This document shows, in pieces, positions 24,566-33,464 of a DNA stretch of 64,000 nucleotides. The stretch comes from Bradyrhizobium tropiciagri (lineage in GTDB: Bacteria; Pseudomonadota; Alphaproteobacteria; Rhizobiales; Xanthobacteraceae). Positions within the stretch are counted from its first letter, which is position 1. Each line of letters opens with the position of its first letter. The stretch is from positions 372,001 through 436,000 of the forward strand of contig NZ_JAFCKF010000001.1 in NCBI RefSeq assembly GCF_018130545.1. Reading direction: 5' to 3'. The notes beneath the pieces are model-generated. The model was given only the letters and a program-made list of their open reading frames with translations, made no database searches and was not told where the DNA came from. A program made the translations under genes and the position numbers.

Positions 24566-26068
24566 GTGCGAGCAGAGATAGCCCCGCGGCCGCTGTTGGC
24601 CGGCGACCTGATTCCTGCCCTCGGCATCGCCGTGGCATCGATCGCGTTCGCGCCGATCATGCAGGCGGCCAATGCCGGACTCGCGATCGCCGTCGAAAGC
24701 CTGATCGGGTGCGCGATCGTGCTCGCGGCACCGGCCTATGCGCCGTCGATCGCCATCTTCATCATCTTCTTCCAGAACCTCTTCGTCTCGATCCTGTCGT
24801 CCTACATGACGACCGAGCAGGAGATGGATTTCGTCAAGGGCTACAACTTCCTCATCTGCGCTGTGATGTGGCTGGTCACGCTGGCGTTGTACTTGCTGCG
24901 CGAGCGCAAGCATTCGCCCGAGATCGACCGGATCATGAGATGGGGGCTGATGACCCTCGCGGTCGTAGGAGGGTATTTCCTGCTCGGTGCCACGCAGGAC
25001 GCGCATGCATCGCTCGTCTATCTGCGCAACATTGCGTTTCCGCTGTTCCTGTTTCAGCTTTCGCTGCTGACCGCCGCAACCTTCGAGATTCGCGTCACGC
25101 CGTTCCTGGTGACCGTCGGCGTGCTGCTGATCGTCTGTGGCTATGTCGAACTGCTATTTCGCGATTTCTGGCTCACCATTACCAACGGCTACACGTTCTG
25201 GCACTTCGACGAGCTGAAGGCGACCCGCTCCGGATCCTGGGAAGCCCAGATGCGCCAAACCGGCTACGTTCCGGTGGATCTGATCGACCGCTTTCGCTTC
25301 AGCTTTCTCAACAGCCCGTTGTTCGAGGAACTCGGACTGTCGTCGATTCTGCGCATCTTCGGGCCGAATATGAGCCCGATCAGCTTCGGCTACGGGATCG
25401 CCTTCTCGATCCTGTTTCTGTTCGCGGTCGGCTATCGCTGGCTGGCACTGGCCGCGATCCCATTGCTGATCTTTTGCAGCGTCAAGGGTGCGCTCATCCT
25501 CGTCATCTTCGTGGCCCTCGCCTGGACGGCAACCTGGCTGTTCGGCGCCACCATCACCCTTGCCGTCGCGTTGGTCGGGCTCGTGGTGTACGCCATCGCA
25601 GCCATCCATATCGGGCTCCAGATCGGCGACTTTCACGTGATCGGCTTCATGGGCGGCTGGGACGGATTCCGGCAGAACCCGATCGGCCGCGGCCTCGGCG
25701 TCGGCGGCAATCTCTCCGAAGGTTACTTCTCGATCGATTGGAACGCCGCACAAGCGGCCGGCACGATGGACGGTGCCGTGGAGAGCGCAGTCGGCGTGTT
25801 GCTCTACCAGATGGGCATCGGCTCACTGGTGCCGCTTGGCTTCTTCTTTGCGATGGCGCTGAAGGCCTGGCGCCTCTACGCCTCGTCCGGAATTCTGATC
25901 CAGGGGCTGGCTGCGTTCGGCACCATGGTCGTGTTGGTCAACGGCATCTTCCAGGAAGAGGCGCTGTTTGCGCCGCCGGCGCTCGGGCTGTTGCTATGCC
26001 TGACCGGGCTCGTGATCGGCCATCATTTGCGCACCGAAGGCGGCGATCTGAAGGCTTCCGATCGATAG
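24566..26068 (+). CDS. Polytopic membrane protein, Wzy polymerase-like
   Basis: Inner-membrane protein of about 500 residues with roughly ten or more hydrophobic segments and a large loop (about residues 195-280) holding ITNGYTFWHFDELK and FGPNMSPISFGYGIAF. The loop/topology and location suggest a polysaccharide polymerase, but no Wzy_C signature like that of the protein at 11635-12948 is visible. The start is read as GTG at 24566, with AGGTCAG upstream; longer in-frame starts overlap the GH5 gene. It ends the plus-strand part of the polysaccharide locus. Confidence 0.7.
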   Translation: MRAEIAPRPLLAGDLIPALGIAVASIAFAPIMQAANAGLAIAVESLIGCAIVLAAPAYAPSIAIFIIFFQNLFVSILSSYMTTEQEMDFVKGYNFLICAVMWLVTLALYLLRERKHSPEIDRIMRWGLMTLAVVGGYFLLGATQDAHASLVYLRNIAFPLFLFQLSLLTAATFEIRVTPFLVTVGVLLIVCGYVELLFRDFWLTITNGYTFWHFDELKATRSGSWEAQMRQTGYVPVDLIDRFRFSFLNSPLFEELGLSSILRIFGPNMSPISFGYGIAFSILFLFAVGYRWLALAAIPLLIFCSVKGALILVIFVALAWTATWLFGATITLAVALVGLVVYAIAAIHIGLQIGDFHVIGFMGGWDGFRQNPIGRGLGVGGNLSEGYFSIDWNAAQAAGTMDGAVESAVGVLLYQMGIGSLVPLGFFFAMALKAWRLYASSGILIQGLAAFGTMVVLVNGIFQEEALFAPPALGLLLCLTGLVIGHHLRTEGGDLKASDR

Positions 26069-26082
26069 GCATCACGGGCAGG

Positions 26083-26111
26083 AGAAAGCCCGGCCGCGCT
26101 GCGACCGGGCT
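26083..26111 (-). terminator. Terminator-like hairpin between convergent genes
   Basis: AGCCCGG at 26087-26093 pairs with CCGGGCT at 26105-26111, extended by CGC/GCG inside the loop. On the minus strand the stem is followed by TTTCTCC, so it best terminates the DUF1080 gene, and may also stop the polymerase-like gene. Confidence 0.6.
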
Positions 26112-26128
26112 CCACTCGATCTGCGCCG

Positions 26129-26728
26129 TCAGAGCGGCTTGATCTGCACCTTGCGGAACTTGACCACGCCGGAACCATACTGGAGCGCGATATAGCCGTT
26201 GGCGTGCTTGGAATCCTGCGCATCGACGGTCTTCTGGCCGTTCAGCGTCACGACGAAATGCGGCCCCTGCGCCGTGATCTCGTAGACGTTCCACTTGCCG
26301 GCCGCCTTCGGCATCGGATCGACCTTGGCGACATCGACGATCGCGCCGGTGCCGTAGGTCGGATCAGGCCGCTTGTCGAAGATGTTGACCTCGTAGCAGA
26401 CCTTGCCGTCGATCGCCTTGTTGCCCTCGCAGCGGATGAAGATGCCGCTGTTGGCCTCCTCGTCGGTCCAGAACTCCGCGCGGATCTGGAAGTCCCTGTA
26501 TTGGGTCTTGCTGACGAGATAGGCGAGGTCCTTGCCGTCGAGCTTGTCGGCGACCAGCGCGCCGTCCTTCATCGCCCAATTGGCCTTGCCGACCTCATCC
26601 CAGTCGCCCTTCTTTGAGCTGTCGAGCAGCGTGACCCAGCCGTCGTCACCCGATGCGGTGGTGGAGAATTGCAGCGCGGCCGCACCGATCACAAGTCCCG
26701 CCGCCAATATCGACAGATGCTTCTTCAA
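26129..26728 (-). CDS. DUF1080 (3-keto-disaccharide hydrolase) domain protein
   Basis: Secreted protein of 199 residues. A signal peptide (residues ~1-26) precedes one DUF1080 concanavalin-like domain: DGWVTLLDSSKKGDWDEVG, YRDFQIRAEFWTDEEANSGIFIRC and WNVYEITAQGPHFVVTLNGQKTVD are the typical strands. Family members include 3-keto-disaccharide hydrolases and carbohydrate-binding modules. The start is TTG, supported by GGGAGGA on the minus strand. It is divergent from the cupin gene across 215 bases. A role in handling oxidised sugars would fit the adjacent polysaccharide locus, but this is inference. Confidence 0.85.
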   Translation of the reverse strand: MKKHLSILAAGLVIGAAALQFSTTASGDDGWVTLLDSSKKGDWDEVGKANWAMKDGALVADKLDGKDLAYLVSKTQYRDFQIRAEFWTDEEANSGIFIRCEGNKAIDGKVCYEVNIFDKRPDPTYGTGAIVDVAKVDPMPKAAGKWNVYEITAQGPHFVVTLNGQKTVDAQDSKHANGYIALQYGSGVVKFRKVQIKPL

Positions 26729-26943
26729 GGTTATCCTCCCGTCTTTTGGTTGGCGCGCAACCTATCATCGTCTGCAACGGCGTAAATCGTTTTTCATGTT
26801 GCAACTGCGTTGTGTCACGAACCGTTGTCGCAATCTTGAGGTCAGACATGCGTGGAGGCGTCTTGCCCGATGCAAGCGAGGGCGAATAGCATCATGCGAC
26901 ATACGGGCGCAGCAGTTGCCTGAGAGAACTCTGGGAGCATCCG

Positions 26944-27414
26944 ATGACGGCGTCGAACCGATCCTGGCGATACCTGATGATGCCGCTGGCCTTTGCCGGC
27001 ATGCTGAGCGTCAGCTCCGCAGCCGAACTCAATCCGGCCGCCGTCACCTACAAGCTGCCGGACCAGATACCCTGGAGCCCGGTCGACGCGCGCGGCGCGC
27101 AGAATGCCGTCGTGGTCGGCGATCCCTCGAAGCCCGGCTTCTACATGGTCTACACCAAATGGACCAAGGGCAATCACTTCAGCCATCCGCATTTCCATCC
27201 CAACGACCGTTACATCGTCGTGCTCAAGGGCACCTGGTGGGTCGGTTCGGGCTCGAAGTTCGATCCCGATCACGGCACGGTGGCGATGCCGGCCGGAAGC
27301 TTCGTCACCCATTTCGGCAAGCAGGTGCACTGGGACGGCGCCAAGGACGAGGATGCCGTGCTGCTGATCATGGGCGAAGGCCCGGCCACCGCGACCGAAG
27401 TCGAGGAGAAGTAG
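26944..27414 (+). CDS. Secreted cupin-domain protein
   Basis: Exported small cupin of 156 residues. A signal peptide spans residues ~1-27 (MMPLAFAGMLSVSSAAE). The single beta-barrel has motif 1 in FSHPHFHPNDRYIVVLKG and motif 2 in AGSFVTHFGKQVHW, giving the expected His/His/Glu-like and His ligands, with aspartate or tyrosine at the glutamate position (HPNDRYIVV). The function is unknown; such proteins are often annotated as cupins of the ChrR or DUF4437 type. GGGAG lies just before the ATG at 26944. Confidence 0.78.
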   Translation: MTASNRSWRYLMMPLAFAGMLSVSSAAELNPAAVTYKLPDQIPWSPVDARGAQNAVVVGDPSKPGFYMVYTKWTKGNHFSHPHFHPNDRYIVVLKGTWWVGSGSKFDPDHGTVAMPAGSFVTHFGKQVHWDGAKDEDAVLLIMGEGPATATEVEEK

Positions 27415-27554
27415 CGGGAAGCCGATCGCAACGTAGCATCCACGCGGCGTAGCGTCCGCTCATCATGAGCGCACATTGGCAGCACGGCTGCCAATGGCCG
27501 CGTTGCGCCAGGTGGAGGCGATGCTATCATCTCGGCCCTGAGGAAAGGCCTTCG

Positions 27555-27896
27555 ATGCATCCCGCCGCCAGACTGCAATTTGCCCGCATCGCCGACGAGT
27601 TCGCGCGATGGCGCGCCATTCCGGAACCGGAACGGCCGCCGGCGCCGGCGTGGTGGTGGGGACCAGCCTTCGAGCTGCGCGATGCCGCCGGTCCGCTGCC
27701 GCCCCATCGCTGTCGTCAGCTCCGGCTGCCCGACGGTGCGAGTTTTGCCGACGGCACCCGTGTGCTGCGCCAGACGCTGGCCGACCAGACCGTGCTGCCG
27801 TGGCCCTATGATTTCTCGCGCAAGATCGCATCGACCGATTCCGACGTGCGCGACCTGCCGGTGCAGCCGTCAGACGACAGCGCGTTTCCGCTCTAG
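27555..27896 (+). CDS. Small hypothetical protein
   Basis: Protein of 113 residues, Pro/Arg/Trp-rich, with a distinctive PAPAWWWGPAFELRD segment and no signal peptide or membrane segment. No family was recognised. The ATG at 27555 follows GAGGAAAGG. Its 3' end overlaps the convergent GGDEF-EAL gene by 27 bases, which is unusual but tolerable because both frames look coding-like to that point. It may be species-restricted. Confidence 0.55.
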   Translation: MHPAARLQFARIADEFARWRAIPEPERPPAPAWWWGPAFELRDAAGPLPPHRCRQLRLPDGASFADGTRVLRQTLADQTVLPWPYDFSRKIASTDSDVRDLPVQPSDDSAFPL

Positions 27897-30800
27897 ATCC
27901 GGCCCGGCCTTGCCGATCGCCGCGTCGTCCAGCGTCGGCTGCAACGAAGGCGACGTCGGCACCGGCGCCTTCTTCAGAAGCTCGGCGAGGTCGCGCGGCG
28001 GCAGCGGCCGGCTGAACAGGAAGCCCTGCATCTCGTCGCAGGCATGCGCGCGCAGAAACTCCTGCTGCTCGGAGGTCTCGACACCCTCGGCGACGATGGT
28101 CATGCCGAGCGCCTTGCCCATGCTGATGATCGCCTGCGCGATCGCGACATCCTCGGAATCATCGGGCAGGTCACGCACAAAGGAGCGATCGATCTTGATG
28201 GTGTCGATCGGGAACTGCTTCATCAGCGACATCGACGAATAGCCGGTGCCGAAATCGTCGATCGCGAGGCGAATGCCGCGGTTCTGGATCGCGTCGAGCA
28301 CACGGACCGCGCGCGTCACGTTGCGCATCACCATGCTCTCGGTGACCTCGAGCTGCAGCAGCGCCGGCGACATGCCGCTCGCCGCCAGCGCCTCGTCGAT
28401 GTCGTCGAGCAGATTGGGATCGCCGAACTGCCGCGGCGACAGGTTGACCGCCATGGTCACCGCCTTGAGGCCGCGGTTCTGCCACGCCATGTTCTGCGCG
28501 CAGGCCTCCTTCAGCACCCAGCGGCCGATCGGCACGATCAGGCCGACTTCCTCGGCGAGCGGAATGAACTGGCCCGGCGACACCTTGCCGAGCTCGGGAT
28601 GGGTCCAGCGCAACAGCGCCTCGACGCCGCTGATCTGCCCGCTCGCCATGTCGACCTTGGGCTGATACTCGAGCGAGAACTGGTTGCGCTCCAGCGCGCG
28701 CCGCAGCGCGCTCTCCATCGTCAGGCGCTCGATCGACTGCGCCCTCACCTCGTTGGAGAAGAAGCGGAAGCCGTTCTTGCCGTCCTCCTTGGCGAGATAC
28801 ATCGCCATGTCGGCATTCTTGGTCAGCGTCTGCACGTCGGAGCCGTCGGCGGGATACATCGCGATCCCGATCGATGCCGTGGTGTGGCACTCGTGTCCAC
28901 TGATTTGCAGCGGCTGGCTGAGCGAGACCAGCAGATCGCCGGCAATCCGCTCGACGTCGTCACGTTCGGCCGCTTCCTCCAGGATGACCACGAATTCGTC
29001 GCCGCCGAGACGCGCCACCACGTCGCTCGCGCGCAACGATCCTCGCAGCCGCTCGGCGATCGCCACCAGCAGCATGTCGCCGGCATCGTGACCGAGCGAG
29101 TCGTTGATGATCTTGAAACGGTCGAGATCGATGAACAGCACCGCGAGCTGCCGGCGATGGCGATCCGCCGCCGAGATCGCGTGACGCAGCATCTCGTTGA
29201 ACGTCTCGCGGTTCGGCAGATTGGTCAGGCTGTCATGCGAGGCAAGATATTCGATGCGCTCGTCGGCCTTGTGCTTCTCGTCGGCGCGATCGAAGCTCTC
29301 GAGCGCGAAGGCGAGATTGTCGGCCAGCCGCTGCAGCAGCTCGGCGAATTCCGGCGTGAAGGTGTCCTTCTCGGTCGCGACGAAGATCATGACCCCGACC
29401 ACCCAGCCGCTGACGATCAGCGGGAACGAGGCGCCGGACTGCGTGCCGTCGAGGCGCGCCCGCTCATGGAAGGCGGCGGTCTCGGTATCGGCAAAATAGT
29501 CGTTGATGATGCAGGCCTTGCCGGACCGGAACGCCCTGCCGCAGGCACCGCGCCCTTCCGGATGCGCCTCGCTGATCGAGAGCGTCACCTGGCTCGCGCC
29601 TTCGGCCGACGGGCCCGCGATCGCGACGATCCGCAGATAGTCGCTTCCGGCCTGCGCAAGCGCGATGGTGGTCGAGGTGAACCTGCCACCGGTCGCGGCG
29701 GCCTCGCAGACCAGCTGATACAATTCGGTGCGGGACTTCGCCCGCATGATCGCCTCATTGGTCGCGCTCAGCGCAGCGAACATCCGCGACAGCCGCTCCT
29801 TCTGCTCGTCGGCCCGCGCCTTCTCGTCGGCGCGGTCGAAATTGGCGAGCGCAAACGAGACGTTCTCGGCGAGCCGCTGCAACAGCGCCATCATCTCGGG
29901 GCTGAAGGTGCCGAATTCGGCGGAGAGAAACACCAGCGCCCCAATCGCCTCACCGTTCTTGAGCAGCGGCAGCGCCGCGCCGGACTTGCTGCCGCTGTCG
30001 CGCACCACCGGATAGACATGCGATTCCGGTCCGAAGTCGCTCAGATAGTCGTTGCTGATGCAGGGCCTGCGGGTCCGGATCGCAACGCCGGTCAAAGTCT
30101 GTCCTTCCGGACGCGTCGCGTCGGCCGACAGCTGGACTTCGCGGGCGCGCACCCGGTCGGGGCCGGAGGCTGCCACATTGTCGAGGAAAACCTCGCCTGG
30201 GCGCACCAGCCTGATGGTGGCCGAGATGAACTGGCCGCCGACGGCTGCGGCATCGCAGACGAGATCGAACAGCTCGCTGCGGGATTTCGCCCGCATGATC
30301 GCCTCGTTGGTCGCGCTCAGCGCCGCGAACATCCGCCGCAGTCGTTCCTTCTGCTCTTCGGTCCGCGCCTTCTCGTCGGCGCGATCGAAGCTGCCGAGCG
30401 CATAGGAGACGTTGTCAGCGAGCCGCTGCAGCAGCTCGGCGAATTCAGCCGAGAAGGTGTTGCGCTTGGCCGCGATGAACAGCATCACGCCGACCGGCTC
30501 GTCGTCGACGATCAACGGAAACGCCGCGCCTGATCGCGCATCTTCGCGGTCAATCACATCACGGAACGGGCTGTTGGCGACATCGCTCAGGAAATCGTTG
30601 TTGATGCAGGCCCGCCGCGAGCGGAACGCCCGGCCGCAAACGCCGTGCCCCTCCGGGCGCGCCTCGCTGCGCGAGACGTTGAGGCGACGCGCATTCTCCG
30701 CGGTCGGACCGGCGACCGCCATCATCTCCAGGAAATCGTCTCCGGGCTTCGCGATCAGAATGCTGGTGGAGTTGAACCCGCCGCCATGCGCAGCCGCCGC

Positions 30801-32033
30801 GCAGACCAGTTCGAACATCTCGAGCCGCGACCGCGCGCGCATGATCGCCTCGTTGGTCGCACTCAGTGCCGCGAACATCCGTGACAGCCGTTCGCGCTCG
30901 GCATCGGCCCTGGCCTTCTCGGTGGCGCGGCCGAAATTGTCGAGCGCGACCGAGACGTTCTCGGCGATCCCCGCCAGCAGCGCGATGATCTCGCCGTCGC
31001 ACGCCCAGGAGTTGCCGATGAAGAAGATCAGGACGCCGACGCTCCTGCCGAACCGGGTGAGCGGCAGCGCGACGCAGGCCATCAACCCGCCGCCGCCGGC
31101 CGGCTCCTGCGACGAGCCCGTCGAGAGCGGAATGTCGCGCTCGACGCACGGCCGCTGGGTCCGGAACGCTTCGCCGCAGATACCCTTGCCGTAGACATTG
31201 TCCGGGTCGGTCGAGAAGCGCGTCTGCGTGATCAGCTCGATCGCCTCGCCGGTGCCGGCGACCGGCTCGAGCCAGTGCGTGTCGGGCTCGGCCAGCAGCA
31301 CCACAGTCGCGAAGGATTTTCCGCTGAACACCGCGGCATCGCAGACCCGCTGATAGAGATCGTGCTCGGTCTTGGCGCGAAGGATCGCCTCGTTGGTTGC
31401 GCTGATCGCACCGAACATCCGGTTGAGCCGGCGCATCGCCCGCTCGCCGCTCTTGCGCGACGTCTCATGGTCGAAATTGTCCAGCGCATAGGAGACGTTC
31501 GCCGCGATGCGCCCCAGCAGCGAGACGATCTCCTCGCTGAGCGAATTGACCTCGCCGCGCGTCACCATGAAGACGCCGACACTGCGCCCGCCGCAGACCA
31601 GCGGCATCGCCGCAGCCGCGCCGACGCCGCCCGCCGCGGCACCGCTGCGCCAGGCCGCCGAACGGGGATCGTTGACATAGTCATTGCTGACGCAGGCGTT
31701 CTGATCGCGAAACGCACGCCCGGCGACGCCCTCGCCTTCCGGCATATTGGCGATCGTGGAAATGGTTATCCTGCGCAGACGTGCGACATCCTCGCCGCAA
31801 CCGGCTGCGAAGGTCAGCAGACCGGTATCCGGCTCCAGCAAGAATACGGTCGCGGCCAGGAAGCTCCCGCTCGAGAACGCGGCTTCGCAGACCTTTCCGT
31901 ACAGCTCTTCTGGTGATTTTGCGTACAGGATCGCTTCGTTGGTGGCATTCAACGCCGCGAATGTACGCCCGATGCTCGACTGCACGATTCCTGAAGGCCC
32001 CGGGGCCACCCCCTTCACACTGGAGCGGAACAT
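27870..32033 (-). CDS. Five-GAF GGDEF-EAL cyclic-di-GMP protein
   Basis: Signalling protein of 1387 residues without obvious membrane segments. It has five tandem GAF modules of about 180 residues each (roughly 15-190, 195-378, 379-558, 559-738, 739-918), each opened by a near-copy of RMFAALSATNEAIMRAKS. A GGDEF domain follows (RLGGDEFVV near residue 1009, intact) and then an EAL domain (GVEALLRW near 1138, with MAVNLSPRQF, AIDDFGTGYSS and IVAEGVET all present). Both catalytic sets look intact, so it could both make and degrade cyclic-di-GMP. The GAF domains probably sense a small ligand or bind nucleotide. It is divergent from the Ldh operon. Confidence 0.93.
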   Translation of the reverse strand: MFRSSVKGVAPGPSGIVQSSIGRTFAALNATNEAILYAKSPEELYGKVCEAAFSSGSFLAATVFLLEPDTGLLTFAAGCGEDVARLRRITISTIANMPEGEGVAGRAFRDQNACVSNDYVNDPRSAAWRSGAAAGGVGAAAAMPLVCGGRSVGVFMVTRGEVNSLSEEIVSLLGRIAANVSYALDNFDHETSRKSGERAMRRLNRMFGAISATNEAILRAKTEHDLYQRVCDAAVFSGKSFATVVLLAEPDTHWLEPVAGTGEAIELITQTRFSTDPDNVYGKGICGEAFRTQRPCVERDIPLSTGSSQEPAGGGGLMACVALPLTRFGRSVGVLIFFIGNSWACDGEIIALLAGIAENVSVALDNFGRATEKARADAERERLSRMFAALSATNEAIMRARSRLEMFELVCAAAAHGGGFNSTSILIAKPGDDFLEMMAVAGPTAENARRLNVSRSEARPEGHGVCGRAFRSRRACINNDFLSDVANSPFRDVIDREDARSGAAFPLIVDDEPVGVMLFIAAKRNTFSAEFAELLQRLADNVSYALGSFDRADEKARTEEQKERLRRMFAALSATNEAIMRAKSRSELFDLVCDAAAVGGQFISATIRLVRPGEVFLDNVAASGPDRVRAREVQLSADATRPEGQTLTGVAIRTRRPCISNDYLSDFGPESHVYPVVRDSGSKSGAALPLLKNGEAIGALVFLSAEFGTFSPEMMALLQRLAENVSFALANFDRADEKARADEQKERLSRMFAALSATNEAIMRAKSRTELYQLVCEAAATGGRFTSTTIALAQAGSDYLRIVAIAGPSAEGASQVTLSISEAHPEGRGACGRAFRSGKACIINDYFADTETAAFHERARLDGTQSGASFPLIVSGWVVGVMIFVATEKDTFTPEFAELLQRLADNLAFALESFDRADEKHKADERIEYLASHDSLTNLPNRETFNEMLRHAISAADRHRRQLAVLFIDLDRFKIINDSLGHDAGDMLLVAIAERLRGSLRASDVVARLGGDEFVVILEEAAERDDVERIAGDLLVSLSQPLQISGHECHTTASIGIAMYPADGSDVQTLTKNADMAMYLAKEDGKNGFRFFSNEVRAQSIERLTMESALRRALERNQFSLEYQPKVDMASGQISGVEALLRWTHPELGKVSPGQFIPLAEEVGLIVPIGRWVLKEACAQNMAWQNRGLKAVTMAVNLSPRQFGDPNLLDDIDEALAASGMSPALLQLEVTESMVMRNVTRAVRVLDAIQNRGIRLAIDDFGTGYSSMSLMKQFPIDTIKIDRSFVRDLPDDSEDVAIAQAIISMGKALGMTIVAEGVETSEQQEFLRAHACDEMQGFLFSRPLPPRDLAELLKKAPVPTSPSLQPTLDDAAIGKAGPDLERKRAVV

Positions 32034-32144
32034 TGCCCGCGATAGGCCTAAGTGGTGGTTAGCGTATCCGGCAAGTTGCAGGACAAAGTAAACGGCTGAC
32101 GAACGCGGATGACGATTTTCCGGGATATTACGGACGCTGGTGTG

Positions 32145-32327
32145 TCAGCCTGAGGCGGCGCGCTGAACGGCCCGGATGGCCGCCGTGGTCAGCCCGCCGG
32201 AGCCGCCAAATTCCGCATCGCGACCGCGGCCGTTCCACTCGGTGAAATCATCGCCGCCAGCACCCTGCTGGCGGTATGGCGGACCGGATTTTCCGCCCTT
32301 GCTCGCACCTCGGCGCTTTGAGAGCAT
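32145..32327 (-). CDS. Possible small Gly/Arg-rich protein
   Basis: A 60-codon minus-strand frame starting ATG at 32327 reads as a Gly/Arg-rich peptide (SKRRGASKGGKSGPPYRQ, then GGDDFTEWNGRGRDAEFGG) without hydrophobic segments. The composition is coherent and the frame closes cleanly, but no clear ribosome site was seen, so it is tentative. The rest of the 354-base gap (32034-32387) holds the divergent promoters of the GGDEF-EAL gene and the Ldh operon and no other gene. Confidence 0.35.
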   Translation of the reverse strand: MLSKRRGASKGGKSGPPYRQQGAGGDDFTEWNGRGRDAEFGGSGGLTTAAIRAVQRAASG

Positions 32328-32387
32328 GAGGCTGACAACAGCAAGCAAGACCCGCGCATCACGCGGGCCGACCGCGAGGAAATTCCC

Positions 32388-33440
32388 ATGCCGATCGTCC
32401 AGGCCGACCGTCTCACGCGCATCGGCGCAGCGCTCTTGAAAGGCGCCGGCGCATCGGAGGAGGAGGCGAGCGCCGTCGCCTCCGGTTGCGTCAACGCCAA
32501 CCTTGCCGGGCACGACTCCCACGGCGTGATCGCGATCCCGACCTATATCGACCGGATCAAGGCCGGCCATATCGTGCCCGGCGCGAAATGGACCGTCGTG
32601 CAGGAAACCCCGACCACCACCGTGATCGACGGTCATTGGGGGTTCGGCTTCCACGTCAATGCCAAGGCGATGGAGATGACCATCAACAAGGCCAAGACCG
32701 GCAATGTCGCGGCCTGCACCGTGTTCCGGCAAAGCCATGTCGGCCGTCTCGCGCATTACCCGATGATGGCGATGCGCGAGGGCATGATCGGGATTGCCGC
32801 CGCCGATTCCGGCCGCTCGCCGAAGCATGTCGCACCGTTCGGCGGCCGCGAAGCCCGGCTCGGCACCAACCCGCTTTCGATCGCGGTGCCGTCCGATCTC
32901 GAGGCGCCGTTCTATTTGGACATGGCGACCTCGGCGGTCGCCGCCGGCAAGATCCAGCTCGCGGTGGCGCGCGGCGAGAGCATCCCGAAGGGCTGGATCA
33001 TCGACGCCGATGGGCGCGACACCACCGATCCCAGGGATTACCGCAAGGGCGGCGCGCTGCTGCCGCTCGGCGGCAGCGAGGGCTACAAGGGCTCGGGCCT
33101 TGCCGCGATGGTCGAGGTGCTGTGCGGCCTGCTGACCGGGCTCGGCTTCGGTGTCGAGCCGACCGGCCGGCATAACGACGGCTGCTTCATGGCCGTGTTC
33201 AACGTCGCCGCGTTTCGTCCATTGCACGACTTCAAGAAGGAGGTCGCCGACTTCGCCCGCTACCTGAAATCGACGCCGCCCTCGGAAGGAAGCCGCGGCG
33301 TGTTCTATCCGGGCGAGGTCGAACATCTGCGCGAAGTCGAGCGGCGCAAGAACGGCATCGAGATCGAGGACGCGACCTGGGACAAGCTCAAGGCGCTCGC
33401 CGCCGACTACAAGCTGACCGACGAGCTCGGCCTTCGCTGA
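32388..33440 (+). CDS. Ldh-family (malate/L-lactate-type) oxidoreductase
   Basis: NAD(P)-dependent dehydrogenase of the Ldh_2 fold, 350 residues. Hallmarks are ANLAGHDSHGVIAIPTYID near residue 40, VFRQSHVGRLAHYP (active-site His), FGGREARLGTNPLSIAVP and GGSEGYKGSGLAAMVEVLCG near the C-terminus. The family oxidises or reduces 2-hydroxy/2-oxo acids including malate, ureidoglycolate and sulpholactate; the substrate here is open. GAGG precedes the ATG at 32388. It is first in a three-gene run with an FMN monooxygenase and a fumarylacetoacetase-family hydrolase, which suggests stepwise breakdown of a hydroxy- or aromatic-derived acid. Confidence 0.88.
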   Translation: MPIVQADRLTRIGAALLKGAGASEEEASAVASGCVNANLAGHDSHGVIAIPTYIDRIKAGHIVPGAKWTVVQETPTTTVIDGHWGFGFHVNAKAMEMTINKAKTGNVAACTVFRQSHVGRLAHYPMMAMREGMIGIAAADSGRSPKHVAPFGGREARLGTNPLSIAVPSDLEAPFYLDMATSAVAAGKIQLAVARGESIPKGWIIDADGRDTTDPRDYRKGGALLPLGGSEGYKGSGLAAMVEVLCGLLTGLGFGVEPTGRHNDGCFMAVFNVAAFRPLHDFKKEVADFARYLKSTPPSEGSRGVFYPGEVEHLREVERRKNGIEIEDATWDKLKALAADYKLTDELGLR

Positions 33441-33464
33441 TACATCCGGACACAGGAGAACGAC

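Noticed and set aside
28044-30533. An 829-codon plus-strand frame opposite the GAF/GGDEF/EAL gene
   Set aside because: It follows the periodic duplication of the real gene and has no domains of its own.
29700-30900. Periodic near-identical DNA blocks that could suggest a repeat array or CRISPR
   Set aside because: They are about 550 bases apart, in frame, and encode the GAF openings; there is no spacer structure.
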